A stretch of DNA of 64,000 bases from Pontederia crassipes (lineage: Eukaryota > Streptophyta > Magnoliopsida > Commelinales > Pontederiaceae), in NCBI GenBank assembly GCA_030549335.1, contig CM060195.1:7967001-8031000 (forward strand), read 5' to 3'. Position 1 is the stretch's first letter. Every line of letters begins with the position of its first letter. The translations under genes and the position numbers were made by a program. This document shows positions 1 through 11,735 of the stretch, piece after piece. The notes below the pieces were generated by a model, which was not told the origin of the DNA, searched no databases, and saw only the letters and a list, made by a program, of their open reading frames with translations.

Positions 1-453
1 CATAAATAATACACATTGATTTTGAAAAAAACATGGAATATTTCATCGTTCATTTTCATGGGTCCTGAATCACTGGTCATATCCTTGAAAGTAAATAGAT
101 GCCTTTCCTATTAGTTTCTCATGGTTCGTAACTCTAATGTCATGATCCTAGCATAGATTTATCAAATTTCTCCGGCGATTTTTTGGTCCTAATGGTCATG
201 GCTGGTGACCTCATTTTCATGATCTTGTCGGTGGCCTCAAATTTTTCTCATCAGATGCTCACGGTTTGTGAGATCTAGATCACGAGGTGATTAGTGAGTT
301 CATCACTTTTTTATTTTCATTATCACGACTCATAATAGGATTGTCACAACCCGTGACAGTACCTCGTAGTTGTTTAGTGACATTTTACTTTAGGAGTTGA
401 ATATTCACAGCTCGTGACGTCCTATCACGACCCATAAAATGACATGTTCGGTC
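1..453. other. Non-coding, repeat-like leader region
   Basis: No gene is visible. Between about 270 and 440 there are several copies of a degenerate motif resembling CACGACCCGTGAC or its complement. The same motif style fills the Athila-type LTR and spacer further right (20.7-22.2 kb and 31.1-31.8 kb). The stretch may be a decayed LTR fragment, but I can place no boundaries. Confidence 0.3.
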
Positions 454-1456
454 CTAAAGTGACGGATTTGTTCCTTCGTTTCTCTTCTTCATCCACGCAT
501 TCCATCTCATACATCTCCATTTCTTTTCAAATTGATTTAGGAATTCGAGGCAATGTCTTGTTTCATGCTGCCATGTCAAGAGTACATGAATTGGCTTGTC
601 AAACAAGTTGTTGAAAGCTCTGATGGTCGGATGGCATAGTGAGAACCCTGCTGGGACATGGCAATTGGACAACTAGGGCTTTCCTTCCAGCTGACTGACA
701 TGAGGCCGTAGCTCCGGCAACGTTTTATTCTAAAAGCAGAGGAGCCACCATACGATTCCGGCTCCGTGAATGCGACGTGTAGTCCTTAAAAGCGATTTCC
801 TTTATTGTATATTATTTGCTGTTAACATGCCTGCTGTATGAACTATGGAATTTGACAGAAAAAAGGGAGATCAATTAGGAAACATTGCTAAGCAGAGTTG
901 GTTAGTCATCTATCCATGTTCGTAGGTTCAACCATGTACATAGAGAACAGACAAAGCATAATCGGGCCTGCTATGCTAAAAGTTCATGCCGCCGCTCAAA
1001 GCTGCACAGGGATGGAGACCCGTGACTAAAACAGGCAGAACGACGACAGGAAAAGCAGGGCACAACAATGGTATTAATTGTAACAGAAGATTGCTGAAAG
1101 AGGGGCACGAAAAATCTCTTGTGCAAGTCCACACAAAAATGTAATAATAACAAACTGAGTTTTTTTTTTTCCTTGTTCATGTCTGGAAGATAACGACTGA
1201 CATGAGACAGACACAGTAGATAATTAACCAGCACATAAGTACTTGACTCACCCAAGCAAGCACGGGACTAAGCAAAATGCACTACCAGGGCTACAAACAC
1301 ATACACAAACTGAGGCAAGTCCGAGGAGGAGGATGAGAGTTTAATGTCAATTCATGACTTGTTATTTCTCTACGCACAACTACAAGTAGCACAGCAAACT
1401 AGACAAATCTTCCATCTTCCTATCTCTCTCTCCGTAACAGACTGGTGGTGTGCCTC
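454..1456. other. Intergenic, 3' side of the first metallothionein gene
   Basis: Only short ORFs with no recognisable domain occur here. The region directly left of 1457 should hold the 3' UTR of the minus-strand metallothionein. I found no perfect AATAAA on that strand close to the stop codon, which is common in plants. Confidence 0.4.
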
Positions 1457-1864
1457 TCATTTGCAGTTGCAAGGGTTGCAGGTGCAGTTGGATCCGCACT
1501 TGCAGCCTTCGTTCTCGGACCCAGCAGCCTCAAAGTCCTCAAAGTGCCTGAAAACACACCGACGATCTCATCATGTTAACATCAATATCTTACGGCATGC
1601 AATCAAACAAACAAACCAACAATTGGACAGTAAGAGAACCCTTTCTCAGCGGCAATCCCCATGATCATTGTCTGAGCTGTGACAGTCTTCTCCTCCATGT
1701 CAGGATACATCTTGCAGCTGCAATCGTATATTCAGATGACTGAAGATTTGGCAAATAGACATGCAAGAAATTAAGTAAACGAAGAACCGGAGACAATACC
1801 CGCTGCAGCCATTGCCGCACTTGCAGCCGGATCCGCAACCACAGTTACCACCGCAGCAAGACAT
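1457..1864 (-). CDS. MT2: Type 2 metallothionein, three exons
   Basis: Small Cys-rich metal-binding protein of the cytosol; plant metallothioneins buffer Zn and Cu and respond to oxidative stress (family knowledge). Exons on the minus strand are 1864-1800, 1717-1640 and 1547-1457. They join to 234 nt, giving 77 aa plus stop, with GT donors and AG acceptors. The N-terminal domain starts [17 protein letters not shown] and carries 8 Cys. Then comes [10 protein letters not shown] and a Cys-free spacer ending AAEKGHFEDFE. The C-terminal domain is [16 protein letters not shown] with 6 Cys. Both introns are in phase 2; intron 1 splits the codon just before CK. The layout and length are those of type 2 plant metallothioneins. 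No break or frameshift is seen. Introns are very short (82 and 92 nt). The single-exon ORFs that overlap the gene are shadows. Confidence 0.95.
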
Positions 1865-1975
1865 ACCCTGGATTTTGGGAACAAACGGGAACAGTCTGAA
1901 GATTTTATGCAGCTAAGACTTGTGAAATCTTGTGTGTAGGCGCTTCGGATCGCAAGGAGGGTACTTCTCGCTCGC

Positions 1976-1982
1976 ATTTATA
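1976..1982 (-). promoter_or_regulatory. TATA box of the first metallothionein gene
   Basis: TATAAAT on the minus strand, 112 bp upstream of the ATG at 1864. This leaves room for a 5' UTR of about 80 nt. It is the best core-promoter match upstream of this gene. Confidence 0.7.
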
Positions 1983-1989
1983 GAAGGTG

Positions 1990-4060
1990 GAGCCATGGAT
2001 GGGAAAAGCTCAGAGTGAGGCATTGGGCCGTCCATGTGTCGAGATCCGACGGTGGTTCCAGTGATGTTGCCAATGTCGTCGTTTCTTCTCCCACGTATCC
2101 ATTTGGCCTTCCGAAATCTGCGTCGACTCCTTGGACTGCTTCAATTTATTGCCTTATCCTCAAACAGAGAGACCATCAAATCAAATCAAACGGACACCTC
2201 CCTCCACTAACAAAATATTAATGGCATCAAGGTGAGTTATGTCACATTTTCCCCTTTTATATCCAACAATGTGATTAATATCTATTTACAAAATGACCGA
2301 ACGAAAAAGAATACCATGTTGGTAGAGTTATTAGTACTTCATCACATTTTTCAACTTAGACATTATTTTTTAGTGCCTTTAATGCCACTCTATCTAATTC
2401 TATGTGGCCTTATTTTTTGTACTGTTAGAAAACGACATCTCCTCTTTAATATCATCACTTTCCAGAAAAAAAATGACAAATGAATTACTCTTTTAAAATT
2501 CTATCTCAATATTCTTCAATTACTTATTATTTAATCATATAATTTAAAATAAATTCTAGAAGTTTTGAATTCTTATTTGATAAGTTTGTGATTATCATTA
2601 AATATGACATATTTTTAAATATTTGCTGGAATTCAACAGGAAAATGATATTAGATATTTTTAGAACTTGAAGGATATCACAATAATTAAAATATAAGTGA
2701 TAAAAATGAGAGCCGTGCATCGAGTTGCTAACTGGTCTCCGGAACGTTCTACTAATAAATTCTGCGTGATGCCCGAGACATCCAGTGACCTTTCCGCCTC
2801 GACCATTTTAATGTTGTTGCCCACCGCCCCGAATTAAATAACCAGATCATTTATTTAAATTTTTTTATTATTATTAGGTGTCAAGTTACAATTAAAGGCC
2901 GTCTTTATTTCGACCTAAAAGAATAGTAATACTTACATCAGTCATCACAACTCTTTTCCCGTGGACGATTTTATCCTTAATCCTTCGATTAACTTTCTTC
3001 AATCTCCCATCATAAAAATAAATGTTGTGTAACACATCCAAATTTCGTAAAATTCTAAAATTTTTATATTGCTGACGTCGAACTATCAAATACCCAAAAT
3101 TTAAATGGGAGTATGTTATCATGACGAATCGGCAATTATGCTCTATCGGATGACCAAAATACTTTGGGACATCTGGAAGTGCAATTGACAAAAAATTGTC
3201 GGGAGATTAGCTTTGATTTCTCGTTTTTATTCCATCGTACTCATCCATGATCCTTGAGTTTCAAACCACATAAAACTCCATTTTCCCTCTCTCTCCTTTC
3301 TTCCTCATTCCATCCTCTCTGATTCACGGTGTCTTCTTGCTTCACGATTTTTTTTCTCTATCAGAGAAGAGGGGGGAGGGGGTTGGGTTCTTGAGGTGCT
3401 CAAGGCACAAGAGAGCAAGGAGGACGAAGAAAGGATGTCTGAGCTCCATCCCTCGAAGATTCGATCGAAAATCATTGGAACCGATGTGTTATTCAGGATC
3501 TGGGTCATGGGATGTTTTCCTGAGATTAATGCATGTTATAAGGACCTAAGTAGATGTAGGATCCATGCTAGGAAGGGTAGAAGTCGTGCCATATGATCTT
3601 TTCCATGAGGTTTTAAATTCGGTTTCATTGATATCATGGTTGACGTAATACATTTTTGTGTCATGAATGATATGTCTGAATCATGTATGTTCAAGTAGGC
3701 AAATAACATATTATGATGCATCATAGGTTTGATAACCTATGCTATTAAGATTTGGAGTTATGATTATTGATGTTAGATCTTCTTTCATGCATAAGTATAG
3801 GAAATGAAAAGCTAATGCCATGTAAGTGTGCATGTTGCAAATGATTTGATCATGATGAAACTTGTATTATGATTTGCCTCTGGATCATGATTTATGTTAT
3901 TAATCGTAGCAAAAATGGTTAGATCCATTTTACGATTGAAAACGTAAGAATTTCACAATGGCCTACGACTCTGCCGATCTAAAATAGATGTTTGAATCCC
4001 TTTCAGGCATCTGATTCATTCGGCAAGAGTAGAGTGACTACCATATCGGACGTTCAAAAC
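1990..4060. other. Intergenic, no gene recognised
   Basis: The first few hundred bases are the promoter region of the minus-strand metallothionein. The rest is AT-rich with scattered short ORFs. The 66-70 aa ORFs at 3337-3596 overlap in different frames and match no family I know. The text from about 3400 to 4060 has the feel of a decayed LTR, but I see no ends. Confidence 0.3.
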
Positions 4061-4319
4061 TGGATCAAACGACTAATATTAGGTCTGAGCACTCAGGATC
4101 GAGTTTGTAGTGTAAATACCCGACCCGGACCCAGCCTAGGTTATTAATATATAAGTAATCCTTCTTAGTTCTCTCTCCCACTCTGTCCATCTCACCAATC
4201 ACCATCTCCCTTCTCTTTCCCATCTCTCTCCCACGCTGGCAGCGTGGCGACTTCCACGCGATCCCGACTCTAGCCACCTCCCCCTCTCCCTCTCTCTCCA
4301 CTCCGGCCACCATGAGCCA

Positions 4320-4850
4320 AATCGGCTATCAAAGCCAGATTGCGGCCGCTAGTGGCCAGATCCGACTGCTAGGTGTCGAATCATGGCAGTCGGCGATCGA
4401 TCCAACTGTCAGGTGCCTTACCGTGGCAGCTGGAGGCCAATTGCGGTAAACTAGTGGCCAGATCGAACTTCCAAGTGCCGAATCATGGCAGTTGACGGTC
4501 GATCCGACTGCTAAGCGCCAAATCATGGCAGCCGGCAGCCCAGGCGCCGAATCATGGCCGCCAAGCTTCGGATCGGCCATCAGGTGAGCCGGCCCTCCCC
4601 CTCTCCCTCTCTCTCTCTTTGCCGCTGAGCATCGAATCAATTGTCAAAGTCGGATTGCGGCTGCCAAGAGCCATATTCGGCTGCTAGGTGCCGAATCTCT
4701 CCTGGCGGCCGCTATCCGACACCTAGCGGTCGCGATCCGGTGGCAAATGCTAGCACAGGCGTACGACGACAGTCCTAGCTTCGTCCGCCCTCCCCCTCCC
4801 TCTCCCTTGTCTCTCGATCCGACCGCTAGTGATTCCAGGCCACAAGCCCA
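4320..4850. repeat. GC-rich imperfect tandem repeat
   Basis: Repeated variants of CCGACTGCTAGGTG and CGAATCATGGCAG recur every 50-80 bp. Flanks at about 4110-4135 and 4870-4970 carry ACCCGACCCGGACCC-like runs in both orientations, so the whole 4.07-4.98 kb stretch may be one mobile unit. No open coding sequence is credible across it. Confidence 0.45.
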
Positions 4851-4979
4851 GTCAAATTTTGGAATTGCCGGGTAGGGTCCGGGTCTTGTATTAGGTCAAA
4901 AAGTTTTTGACCCGACATAATTCGGGTCAGGACCGGATCCGCTTAGACCCAGATCCGGTCCCGGGTTTGCTCATCACTG

Positions 4980-5900
4980 TACCAGAACGAAAGTTCGAAA
5001 CTCGTTCGGATGATCGAACTAGAAAATGTCGATGAAAATGACAATGATAACTAATCGATCGACTGAAACCATTTTGGGCGACCAAACTGGACTATTCATG
5101 CTAGAAAAACTTTTTACGGTGGATGGAGAACTACCTCTGATCGACCAAGGAAGATGGACCTAGTTCCAGTAGACGATCGGTCTAGTTTCTGACCGCCTTA
5201 TGTTATAACGGACAATCAAACATCTTTAGGTCGATCGATTTGTACACGGCCTTCGAATGACCAAAAAATGAACTTAATTAGGACATACAACTAAACACTT
5301 TTTGATCGACCAATGAACACAAACAAAACATACATTTGGTCCTCTTTCGGATGATCTCAAACAGACGACCGCTCGACCTTTTGGGCATCCGATCTATGGA
5401 CAGAGAAAAACTGATCCTAATTTAAAGTTCCTAATTTGACAAGTCTCTATCCATCTGATTGGTACTGAATAGCCACCTTTGCTCCTTACAATCTTGATTG
5501 ATCCTAGTAATCAAAAGATAGGTTCATGATTAATAAGATAAAGATGATGGTTATGCCTACCTAGTGGGATTTTCTCCCGATAGACATTCTCCACCTATAG
5601 ATATTTCTATCTTGAGCGAGGTTATCTTGCCCGTCAGGCATTTGCCATGGCATTGATCCCCACTGGCTCACCATGGTCTATTTAACTATACACGTGTGTT
5701 TGTAATGGTATTTTCTAAAAGTGAATATCTCTTTTAACACATGAATAAGATGAAAGATTATGAATGACTAAAGATGAATCGAAAAACTTTGTCCTTATAT
5801 AAATGAACATGAACAATGAAATGAATATGAAATGAAATGAAAAGACATGAAACTAAGATTATCCTTTGAATTGTTATCATATCTCTTTACTATGCTTGTT
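4980..5900. other. Probable decayed LTR sequence, no gene
   Basis: Contains many GATCGACC and CGATCG-type words, as in the copia and gypsy LTRs elsewhere in the window. No ORF of note and no clear ends. Confidence 0.25.
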
Positions 5901-5906
5901 TGATAA

Positions 5907-6080
5907 CATATACAAATTCACACTTAGTTTTATAACTAACGGTTGAGCTAAGTGTGAATTTGATTATTCTGATGTGTGAATTTGTATATGTCATAAGAAC
6001 TTTCTTATGACATATACAAATTCACACTTACTTATGACATATACAAATTCACACTTAGCTTTATAACTAACGGTTGAGCT
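5907..6080. repeat. Perfect 24-bp hairpin next to a 27-bp tandem duplication
   Basis: Bases 5974-5997 and 6004-6027 are perfect reverse complements around a 6-nt loop. Bases 6004-6030 are repeated directly at 6031-6057. The same word also occurs near 5908, and the adjoining TTATAACTAACGGTTGAGCT recurs near 5931 and 6061. The block looks built by template switching from one local sequence. Confidence 0.85.
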
Positions 6081-6084
6081 TGCT

Positions 6085-8140
6085 TTCCTGTATGATCTTG
6101 AGATGATTTATGAGCCTGATTGATGTATGTGTGACGACTACAACTTGGTGACGTGTGCACATGACTATTGTAGAGTCTAGATGGAGTCTCTTTTCCTTAT
6201 TGATCGAGTTGTATTTGAGAGTATATATGAGACATGTATTATGCAATGTTGTAAGATTCGACCCGGACATCATTCGGATTGTTTAACAAGTCATGCCAGA
6301 TTGGTTGATCGGATCAGATAATATAAATTAATAGAAAATAACATAAGTTAAAGTGACCCTTTTAATATTACTAATATGTAATATCTTATTTACAGAAAAT
6401 ATATAATATAATGTAATAATTCAAATCAAATAATGTAATAAAGTAAGAATAAATTAAATCATCAATCAAATATTTTCTAATAAAAAATCTCGTGAGGTAA
6501 TTATAAAAAAATAAAAATATCGATGAAATTTTATATATGTGATAAAGAAAATCATTGAAACATAAATTTCAAGTATGTATATATATAAATATAATATTTC
6601 TAATTTTTAATAACTTATTTATGTTTTATTATTTTTTTATATTTTATAATTTGACCCGATCGGGTTGGCCAAACTCGTCGGGTCGATCGGTTGAACCTTG
6701 AGCATTGATCGCGTTTGATCGGGTCAAAATGGATCAACCCCATGGCCGAATTTTAAACGACCCACGAACTATTTTAATGCCCGAACACTTGTCCGACTGA
6801 CCAATAAGATGGACTTTTATATGCCATTCATGATGTACCTTTATTTTATTCCATATATTTTTCACATTTTTATACTTAATATTGTAATATTTTTTATTAT
6901 AAGTCTTCCGCTTATATGTCTTCTTCTTAATCATCTGAGTCAATGAAAAGTCAAAGAAGTATTGAAGAAAGCAGCACACAAGAAGAGATCTCGCCATGTG
7001 GTAAGATCGAATTTCAAGGTATCACATATAGTATTAAATATAAAGAATTATTGCTTATGCAAGTATTTTTATATTGTTATTTTTCATCTGTTAGCATTTT
7101 TCGACTAATTGGACAATGAAACAAATTAAATATCGAACTTAAGTTGACACTCTGACTTTTGATAAATTTATTATTATTTAAAAGCATAATAAATAGCTTA
7201 CAAATTTTTTATTTTAAAAAAAATATCGATTGAAGACAGGATTTCTTTTCTCACATGTGTCTATATAATTAATGTACTTTTCATGATAAATAAAACAAAT
7301 AAATTTAAATGAATAATTCGAACAAACAAAATTATAGTGAGGGTTGTAAAGGAGATAATTTGAAAAAGTTAGAATATGACATATAACAAACGACATTAAT
7401 AAATTGGCTACATTGATTATAGATAATAACCATTGACCTTTAATCTAGAAACTTTTCATTGGCGTTTTCATTGTCACTCTAAAAGTTAGAAGATACATAT
7501 AACATTAATAAATTGGCTACACCGATTACAAATAATGATCGTTTACTTTTAATCAAGAGATTTTTAATTGGTGCTTCTATTGTCACTGTAAAAGTTATTA
7601 TTACTTCAAATATTTATTTTTGGACAATGTTATTAACGTATGATTTCATATAATATTATTATTATCTGCTTTATATTTTACTACCAAAATTTATTTTGAT
7701 TAATCTTGTAAGAGTTTTAGCTAGTAACAGCAACTAATTCTTTTATTTCTCCCACAAACCTCAATAACAAAGTCAATCAATTTTGTTGATAATATTAGTT
7801 CTGTTGGTAAATAAAGGAACACACATTGGATAAATTACATATAGTCAACAAGAAAATTACTATGGCATTCATTTTCGAAGATCTTGTCTTTATTATTTTT
7901 TTTTCATATGGTATGAGGGCCAAAACACCAAGCCTAGATGTTCAGGTGTAATTACTTGGTAACAGGAGGCGACCATACCATTTTTGCTCCCTCCCCCTCT
8001 TGTGACAAGTAGATATTGATCTAGGATCTATTTAGAGTGTTCATTCATTGAACTCTGACTGAATCATCATCCATCAAAATATCAAGTGTTTACTCTTTAA
8101 ACACTTCCGATAATTCTAAAAATGTCCTAGTATCTTACTT
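6085..8140. other. AT-rich intergenic, no gene recognised
   Basis: No ORF with a recognisable domain. Short GATCGGGT-type runs at 6650-6730 suggest transposon debris. Two similar stretches near 7390-7470 and 7500-7590 (ATTAATAAATTGGCTACA...) form a weak direct repeat. Confidence 0.3.
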
Positions 8141-8145
8141 ATTAA

Positions 8146-8530
8146 GTGACGCTAATTATTTGCCTTGACCCAGACAATGGCTTTGAGAACCAAAAAGAAA
8201 CTTGGTTTGCTAATGGCTCAGTTCCAAAACCGTCACATGAAGATGCAAATAGAAAGATGTGGAAGATTTGCAATGCCATGATTATTGCAGGGATTTTTAA
8301 TTCTCTCAAAAAGAATCTTCAAGTGACTGTGGCATATGTGGAAGATGCGTAGCTCCTATGGGATGATGTGAATGATCGTTTCTCGTAGGCTCGCATTTAT
8401 GAATTAAAATCAAGGTTTACTCAACCAGGAAGGTCAATCAATATCTGAATATTACAACAAGCTCAAATGTCTTTGTGATGAATTTTGAGAATTTTGTTGA
8501 TTTGCCAATGCGTTCATGTGAATGGAATGC
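8146..8530 (+). pseudogene. Copia-type gag fragment
   Basis: Reading through stops, the peptide has the order typical of the copia gag (UBN2-type) domain: ANGSVPKPS, then WKICNAMIIAGIFNSL, then a stretch matching the usual W-(D/E)-D-(L/V)-x-x-R-F. Next comes RIYELKSRF and a degraded SEYYNKLK-like segment. Stop codons interrupt it at 8350 and 8386. The element continues right of the inserted inverted-repeat unit at 8635-9305. Non-functional. Confidence 0.7.
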
Positions 8531-8634
8531 ATTTGCAGTCTCAAATCAAATTTGCATAAAGATGGAAAAATATCATTAGTTCTTGATGGGGTTAAATCCA
8601 TAAATATATGGCATGATAAGATTTAATATTCTAG

Positions 8635-9305
8635 GGTAAATTTCACTCAATGCCCTCCAAATTTATCACTTTCCTAACTTTATCCTTCAATTTTACTTTG
8701 TAACTAGACTAGCCTCCAACTATGAAGTTATCACTCTCCGTCCGAGCGACCGAAGGGAGAAGAGGAGGGGGCCACCACCCCTCTCCTAAAATAAGTCAAG
8801 TCCACCGTCAAATTCCAGGGCTCAACCCTGGACTGACCCCCCTTCCCCCCTCCGTTTCTGCTATCACACATGTAGCGGGGGAAGGGGTGCCCCACCCCCT
8901 CTACGATCGCACACGGAGAGAGGGGTGGGGTGGGGTGGGGGTGGTGTTGTCCCCTCCCCCTCTCTTCTTTGGTGTCGGAGAAGAGAGAGGAGGGGCAACA
9001 CCCCCTTCCTCTTCTCCTTCTGACCAAGTGCCAACTAAAGAGTGGGAGGGGACACGTCCCTCATTTTTTTAGTTTTTAGAATTTTATATTATTATTTTAA
9101 TATTATCTTAGCATGCCCATCTACACATGTGAAAGAGAGAGAAACATGCTACGTAGATGATGTAATTGAGAAACAGACGATCATAGGTAAAAGGGGCAAT
9201 TCATGAAATATGTTCATAGTTGGAGGGCAGTCTAGTTATAAAATAAAGTTAGAGGATAAAATTAAAAAAGTAGGTAAAGTTGAAGGACATTTAGTGAAAT
9301 TTAAC
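8635..9305. mobile_element. Non-autonomous inverted-repeat DNA element with GC-rich core
   Basis: The left end (about 8637-8730) and right end (about 9208-9303) are imperfect reverse complements over some 95 bp. They start TAAATTTCACTCAATG and end CATTTAGTGAAATTTA. The core is very GC-rich, unlike the flanks. The unit interrupts a copia pseudogene whose gag lies to the left and protease to the right, so it inserted after that element. Long terminal inverted repeats suggest a Mutator-like non-autonomous element. I could not fix a target duplication, so the superfamily is inferred. Open frames of 116 and 98 aa inside are low-complexity shadows. Confidence 0.7.
8922..8941 (+). other. G-quadruplex motif
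   Basis: A textbook pattern: G4-T-G4-T-G4-T-G5 in 20 nt, in the GC-rich core of the inverted-repeat element. Single-T loops predict a very stable quadruplex. Confidence 0.8.
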
Positions 9306-9309
9306 TAAT

Positions 9310-9912
9310 ATTACAAACAGTAATCCATTGTTGATGCCCATCAAAGATCTCTTCCATGATAATTCATGAAGAACAACAAAATAAATCTATTATTAGTTAT
9401 CTTATTACTACCGTTGCAGTCATTGTGAAGAACGATAATAAGGTCTCCAATGACAAGGAGGGCCACCTGAAATCTTCTTGTTTCCAGATACATGGTTTTC
9501 TAATAAATTGTGAAACTTTTTAAAGCAACTACATGAAGAGTTATTAAACACCACACAACAATAAATGCTACTATGAACTCATCAAAAGCTGAGAAACCAA
9601 AAAATATAGGTGCAAAGGCTACTTTCTCTTGTTTATCTGATGCATAGATTCAACACCTTTTGCATTTAATTGGATATTATGAAAAATTGCATATACAACT
9701 ATATGGTAACAACTTATAACACGTCTTCAAATATGCATGGATAATTGATACAAAAGCACCATTTAATATGATTATCAACATGGATTTTCTTGTCGATGAT
9801 CATATAATGTCCATAGAAATTACTATTACCATTCCTAATGGAACATCTACATGCGCCACAAAGTCTGGTATGATAAATCTTGGTGGAAGATTTACACTAA
9901 GAGATGTTGTAA
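9310..9912 (+). pseudogene. Copia gag C-terminal and protease fragment
   Basis: Continuation of the copia element begun at 8146. At 9768-9912 the frame reads MDFLVDDHIMSI and then NGTSTCATKSGMINLGG with RFTLRDVV. This fits the copia protease segment (usually LPNGK...G...L..VLYVP). It is cut at 9912 by an LTR that starts TGTAACGTCCCGAG. The part from 9310 to 9760 is decayed gag. Confidence 0.5.
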
Positions 9913-10145
9913 CGTCCCGAGATTTTATTTTCTTCGCCTGCTCAAAAGACTATCTCGACGACGTCACTCAATACAATATCTTGATTTTGACCAATCAACA
10001 AATTAGCTTACATTAGCGAAAGATTTAAATACAATAAACTTTATAATATACCAAAGCTATTAAAACTCTATATAACGACCTATGGGTCAGGGCCCACATC
10101 TATACAATAATATATTTTATACCCATGTGCATGTCACCCATGAGC
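9913..10145 (-). mobile_element. Gypsy LTR fragment
   Basis: Reverse complement of the sequence at about 34090-34336, which is an LTR end followed by a primer-binding site. Shared words include CTATATAA next to GACC, the GGGCCCACATCTATAC segment and the CTCGGGACGTTACA terminus. It interrupts the copia protease and is itself cut by the LTR starting at 10146, giving three layers of nesting. Confidence 0.65.
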
Positions 10146-10880
10146 TGTTGAAGCAAAGTTTTAATGCCCTATAAAATTATATTTTGATGGTACAAATATC
10201 GAAAGATATATGTTGAAAAAGCTTAAATAAAATGGACAACTTTATGCACTAAATTTTGATTAAATAATTGACCATGGACTATTAAATTCTGGATGAATGA
10301 TAAATATCAAGTTTGTAAATAATCCTATTAGCAATCCATAGAATTCAAGATTATCTCATTTGAATAACCGTGCAAAAAGTTATGTTCAAAATAGTGTAAG
10401 TCGGTCAACCTACCGTTCGAAACAATGAACACTGGTTCAGACTATACCAGTCGACCGATTAGAGATACCGATCGACCGATCAATGCTTGAGTTGGCCAGT
10501 TCTACATCGAGACTATACACAATTCGGTCGATGCACTAGCCGACTAATTAGCTCAACGGGCAAAAATCAAAATGTCGAGACTATACCAGTCGAAAGCGCT
10601 GACGCTGAAGAAAACGTGCAACGATCATATAGATCGATCGATCGGTCTGATAAGCCGATAAAAAATGACGTTCTAGAGGCATCTTCCATTCATTTTGATT
10701 TTGAAAAATCGAAACACATCGAAATGGTACCAGCCATACTTAATAATGGAAGGATTTGGCAGAAATATGTAAAATTGTCCCTCCTTAAAAGATTATTCCG
10801 AAATAAATGGGAAATAATTAGGAGAGGTGCGCCAGCGACTGGACTTGTCTGCGAGCTACCTATACCCATACTAAAGTAGG
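10146..10880 (+). mobile_element. Copia LTR fragment (family A)
   Basis: Starts TGTTGAAGCAAAGTTTTAAT. It matches, in reverse orientation, the stretch running left from 13572 (TGTTGGAGCAAAGTTTTAAT), and in direct orientation the LTR starting at 50554. Shared text includes TTATCTCATTTGAATAACC and many GTCGACCGAT words. The right part is truncated near the duplicated block at 10931. Confidence 0.7.
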
Positions 10881-10930
10881 AGTGAAAAAATAAAATAAAA
10901 ATCATGAGACATTATTCCAATATCATGACA

Positions 10931-11735
10931 TTACTTTCGATTCTATGAGCTGTACTTGAGTTTCACAGCTTCATCAGTATATATCTTTCTTGCATTCCTT
11001 ATCTCACAGGTTGTGATGATCATGTCATGACCCGTAACATTTCCCTTATCACCTTGTTGTTCCGTAGCACTTGATTCGTGCTATAGCCTCTTTATGCTCA
11101 CTCATAAAAACATTATTTTTATTTTTATTTTTATCAATTTCATGAGTTGTGATTCATATGTTACTGACATTATTGGCCCTCACATTACCCAGGAAATCCT
11201 TTCCTTCTTTCAACACAACTCCTTTCCCCGCTCTTGGGCCCTCACGTCTTTTATTTTTATCCCTAAAACTAGAAGCTCTCGCAATGTGAAAGATTTTTGC
11301 CCAATCTACTTATGCAATGTCCTCTACCGACTTCTATCCAAAATTATTGCCAATCGGATCCAGCCAATTCTCAATGGAATTATTGATCATGCACAGTTTG
11401 CCTTTCCCCGTGGAAGATCCATTCAGGATAACATTTTTATCGCACACGATCTTGTTCACTCTTCTGAGATTTCTCTTCTTTGTGGTGTTTGTATGATCTT
11501 CTGGTTGGCTTCTCACTCTTTTCTTTGGATTTTATCAACTTGAGATATTTGTCAAGCTTTCTTGTATAGCGTGCGAGTCTCTTTTCGTCTACTTCTTCTT
11601 CACTTGAATCTTCTTCAATTTCGTTTGCTTTCAATGCCAATGTTTTCTTCTTTGGGGTTTTTCTTCTTGATATTCTTGGATTGAGATCTCATAGGTAGAA
11701 GTGAACTAATAAGATCATTAAAATCCAATTTGTTA
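10931..11735. repeat. Duplicated composite block, source copy
   Basis: Bases 10931-11735 recur at 14182-14986 (constant offset 3251) with only two substitutions seen by eye (11523 C to T, 11679 G to A). The block fuses three unrelated transposon pieces: an LTR-like leader, a LINE reverse transcriptase fragment on plus and a copia gag piece on minus. The gag continues past 11735 here and not in the other copy, so this is the source. Confidence 0.9.
11160..11470 (+). pseudogene. LINE (non-LTR) reverse transcriptase fragment
   Basis: The frame encodes the N-terminal RT blocks of plant L1-type LINEs: ITQEILSFFQHNSFPRSW, then FIFIPKTRSSRNVKDFCPIY, then LCNVLYRLLSKIIANRIQP. It continues with AQFAFPRGRSIQDNIFIAHD. 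The usual motif is IPK...V.DFRPISLCN, with AF..GR.I.DN...A.E. The sequence stops being LINE-like near 11470, where copia gag on the other strand begins. No endonuclease and no YADD motif: dead fragment. Confidence 0.85.

Noticed and set aside
1344-1977. Single-exon ORFs of 106 and 68 aa over the first metallothionein gene
   Set aside because: They cover the wrong strand or read through introns. The three-exon minus-strand model explains the sequence fully.
8722-9072. A 116-aa ORF in the inverted-repeat element
   Set aside because: Low-complexity Gly/Pro/Ser sequence in a GC-rich core, without a domain.
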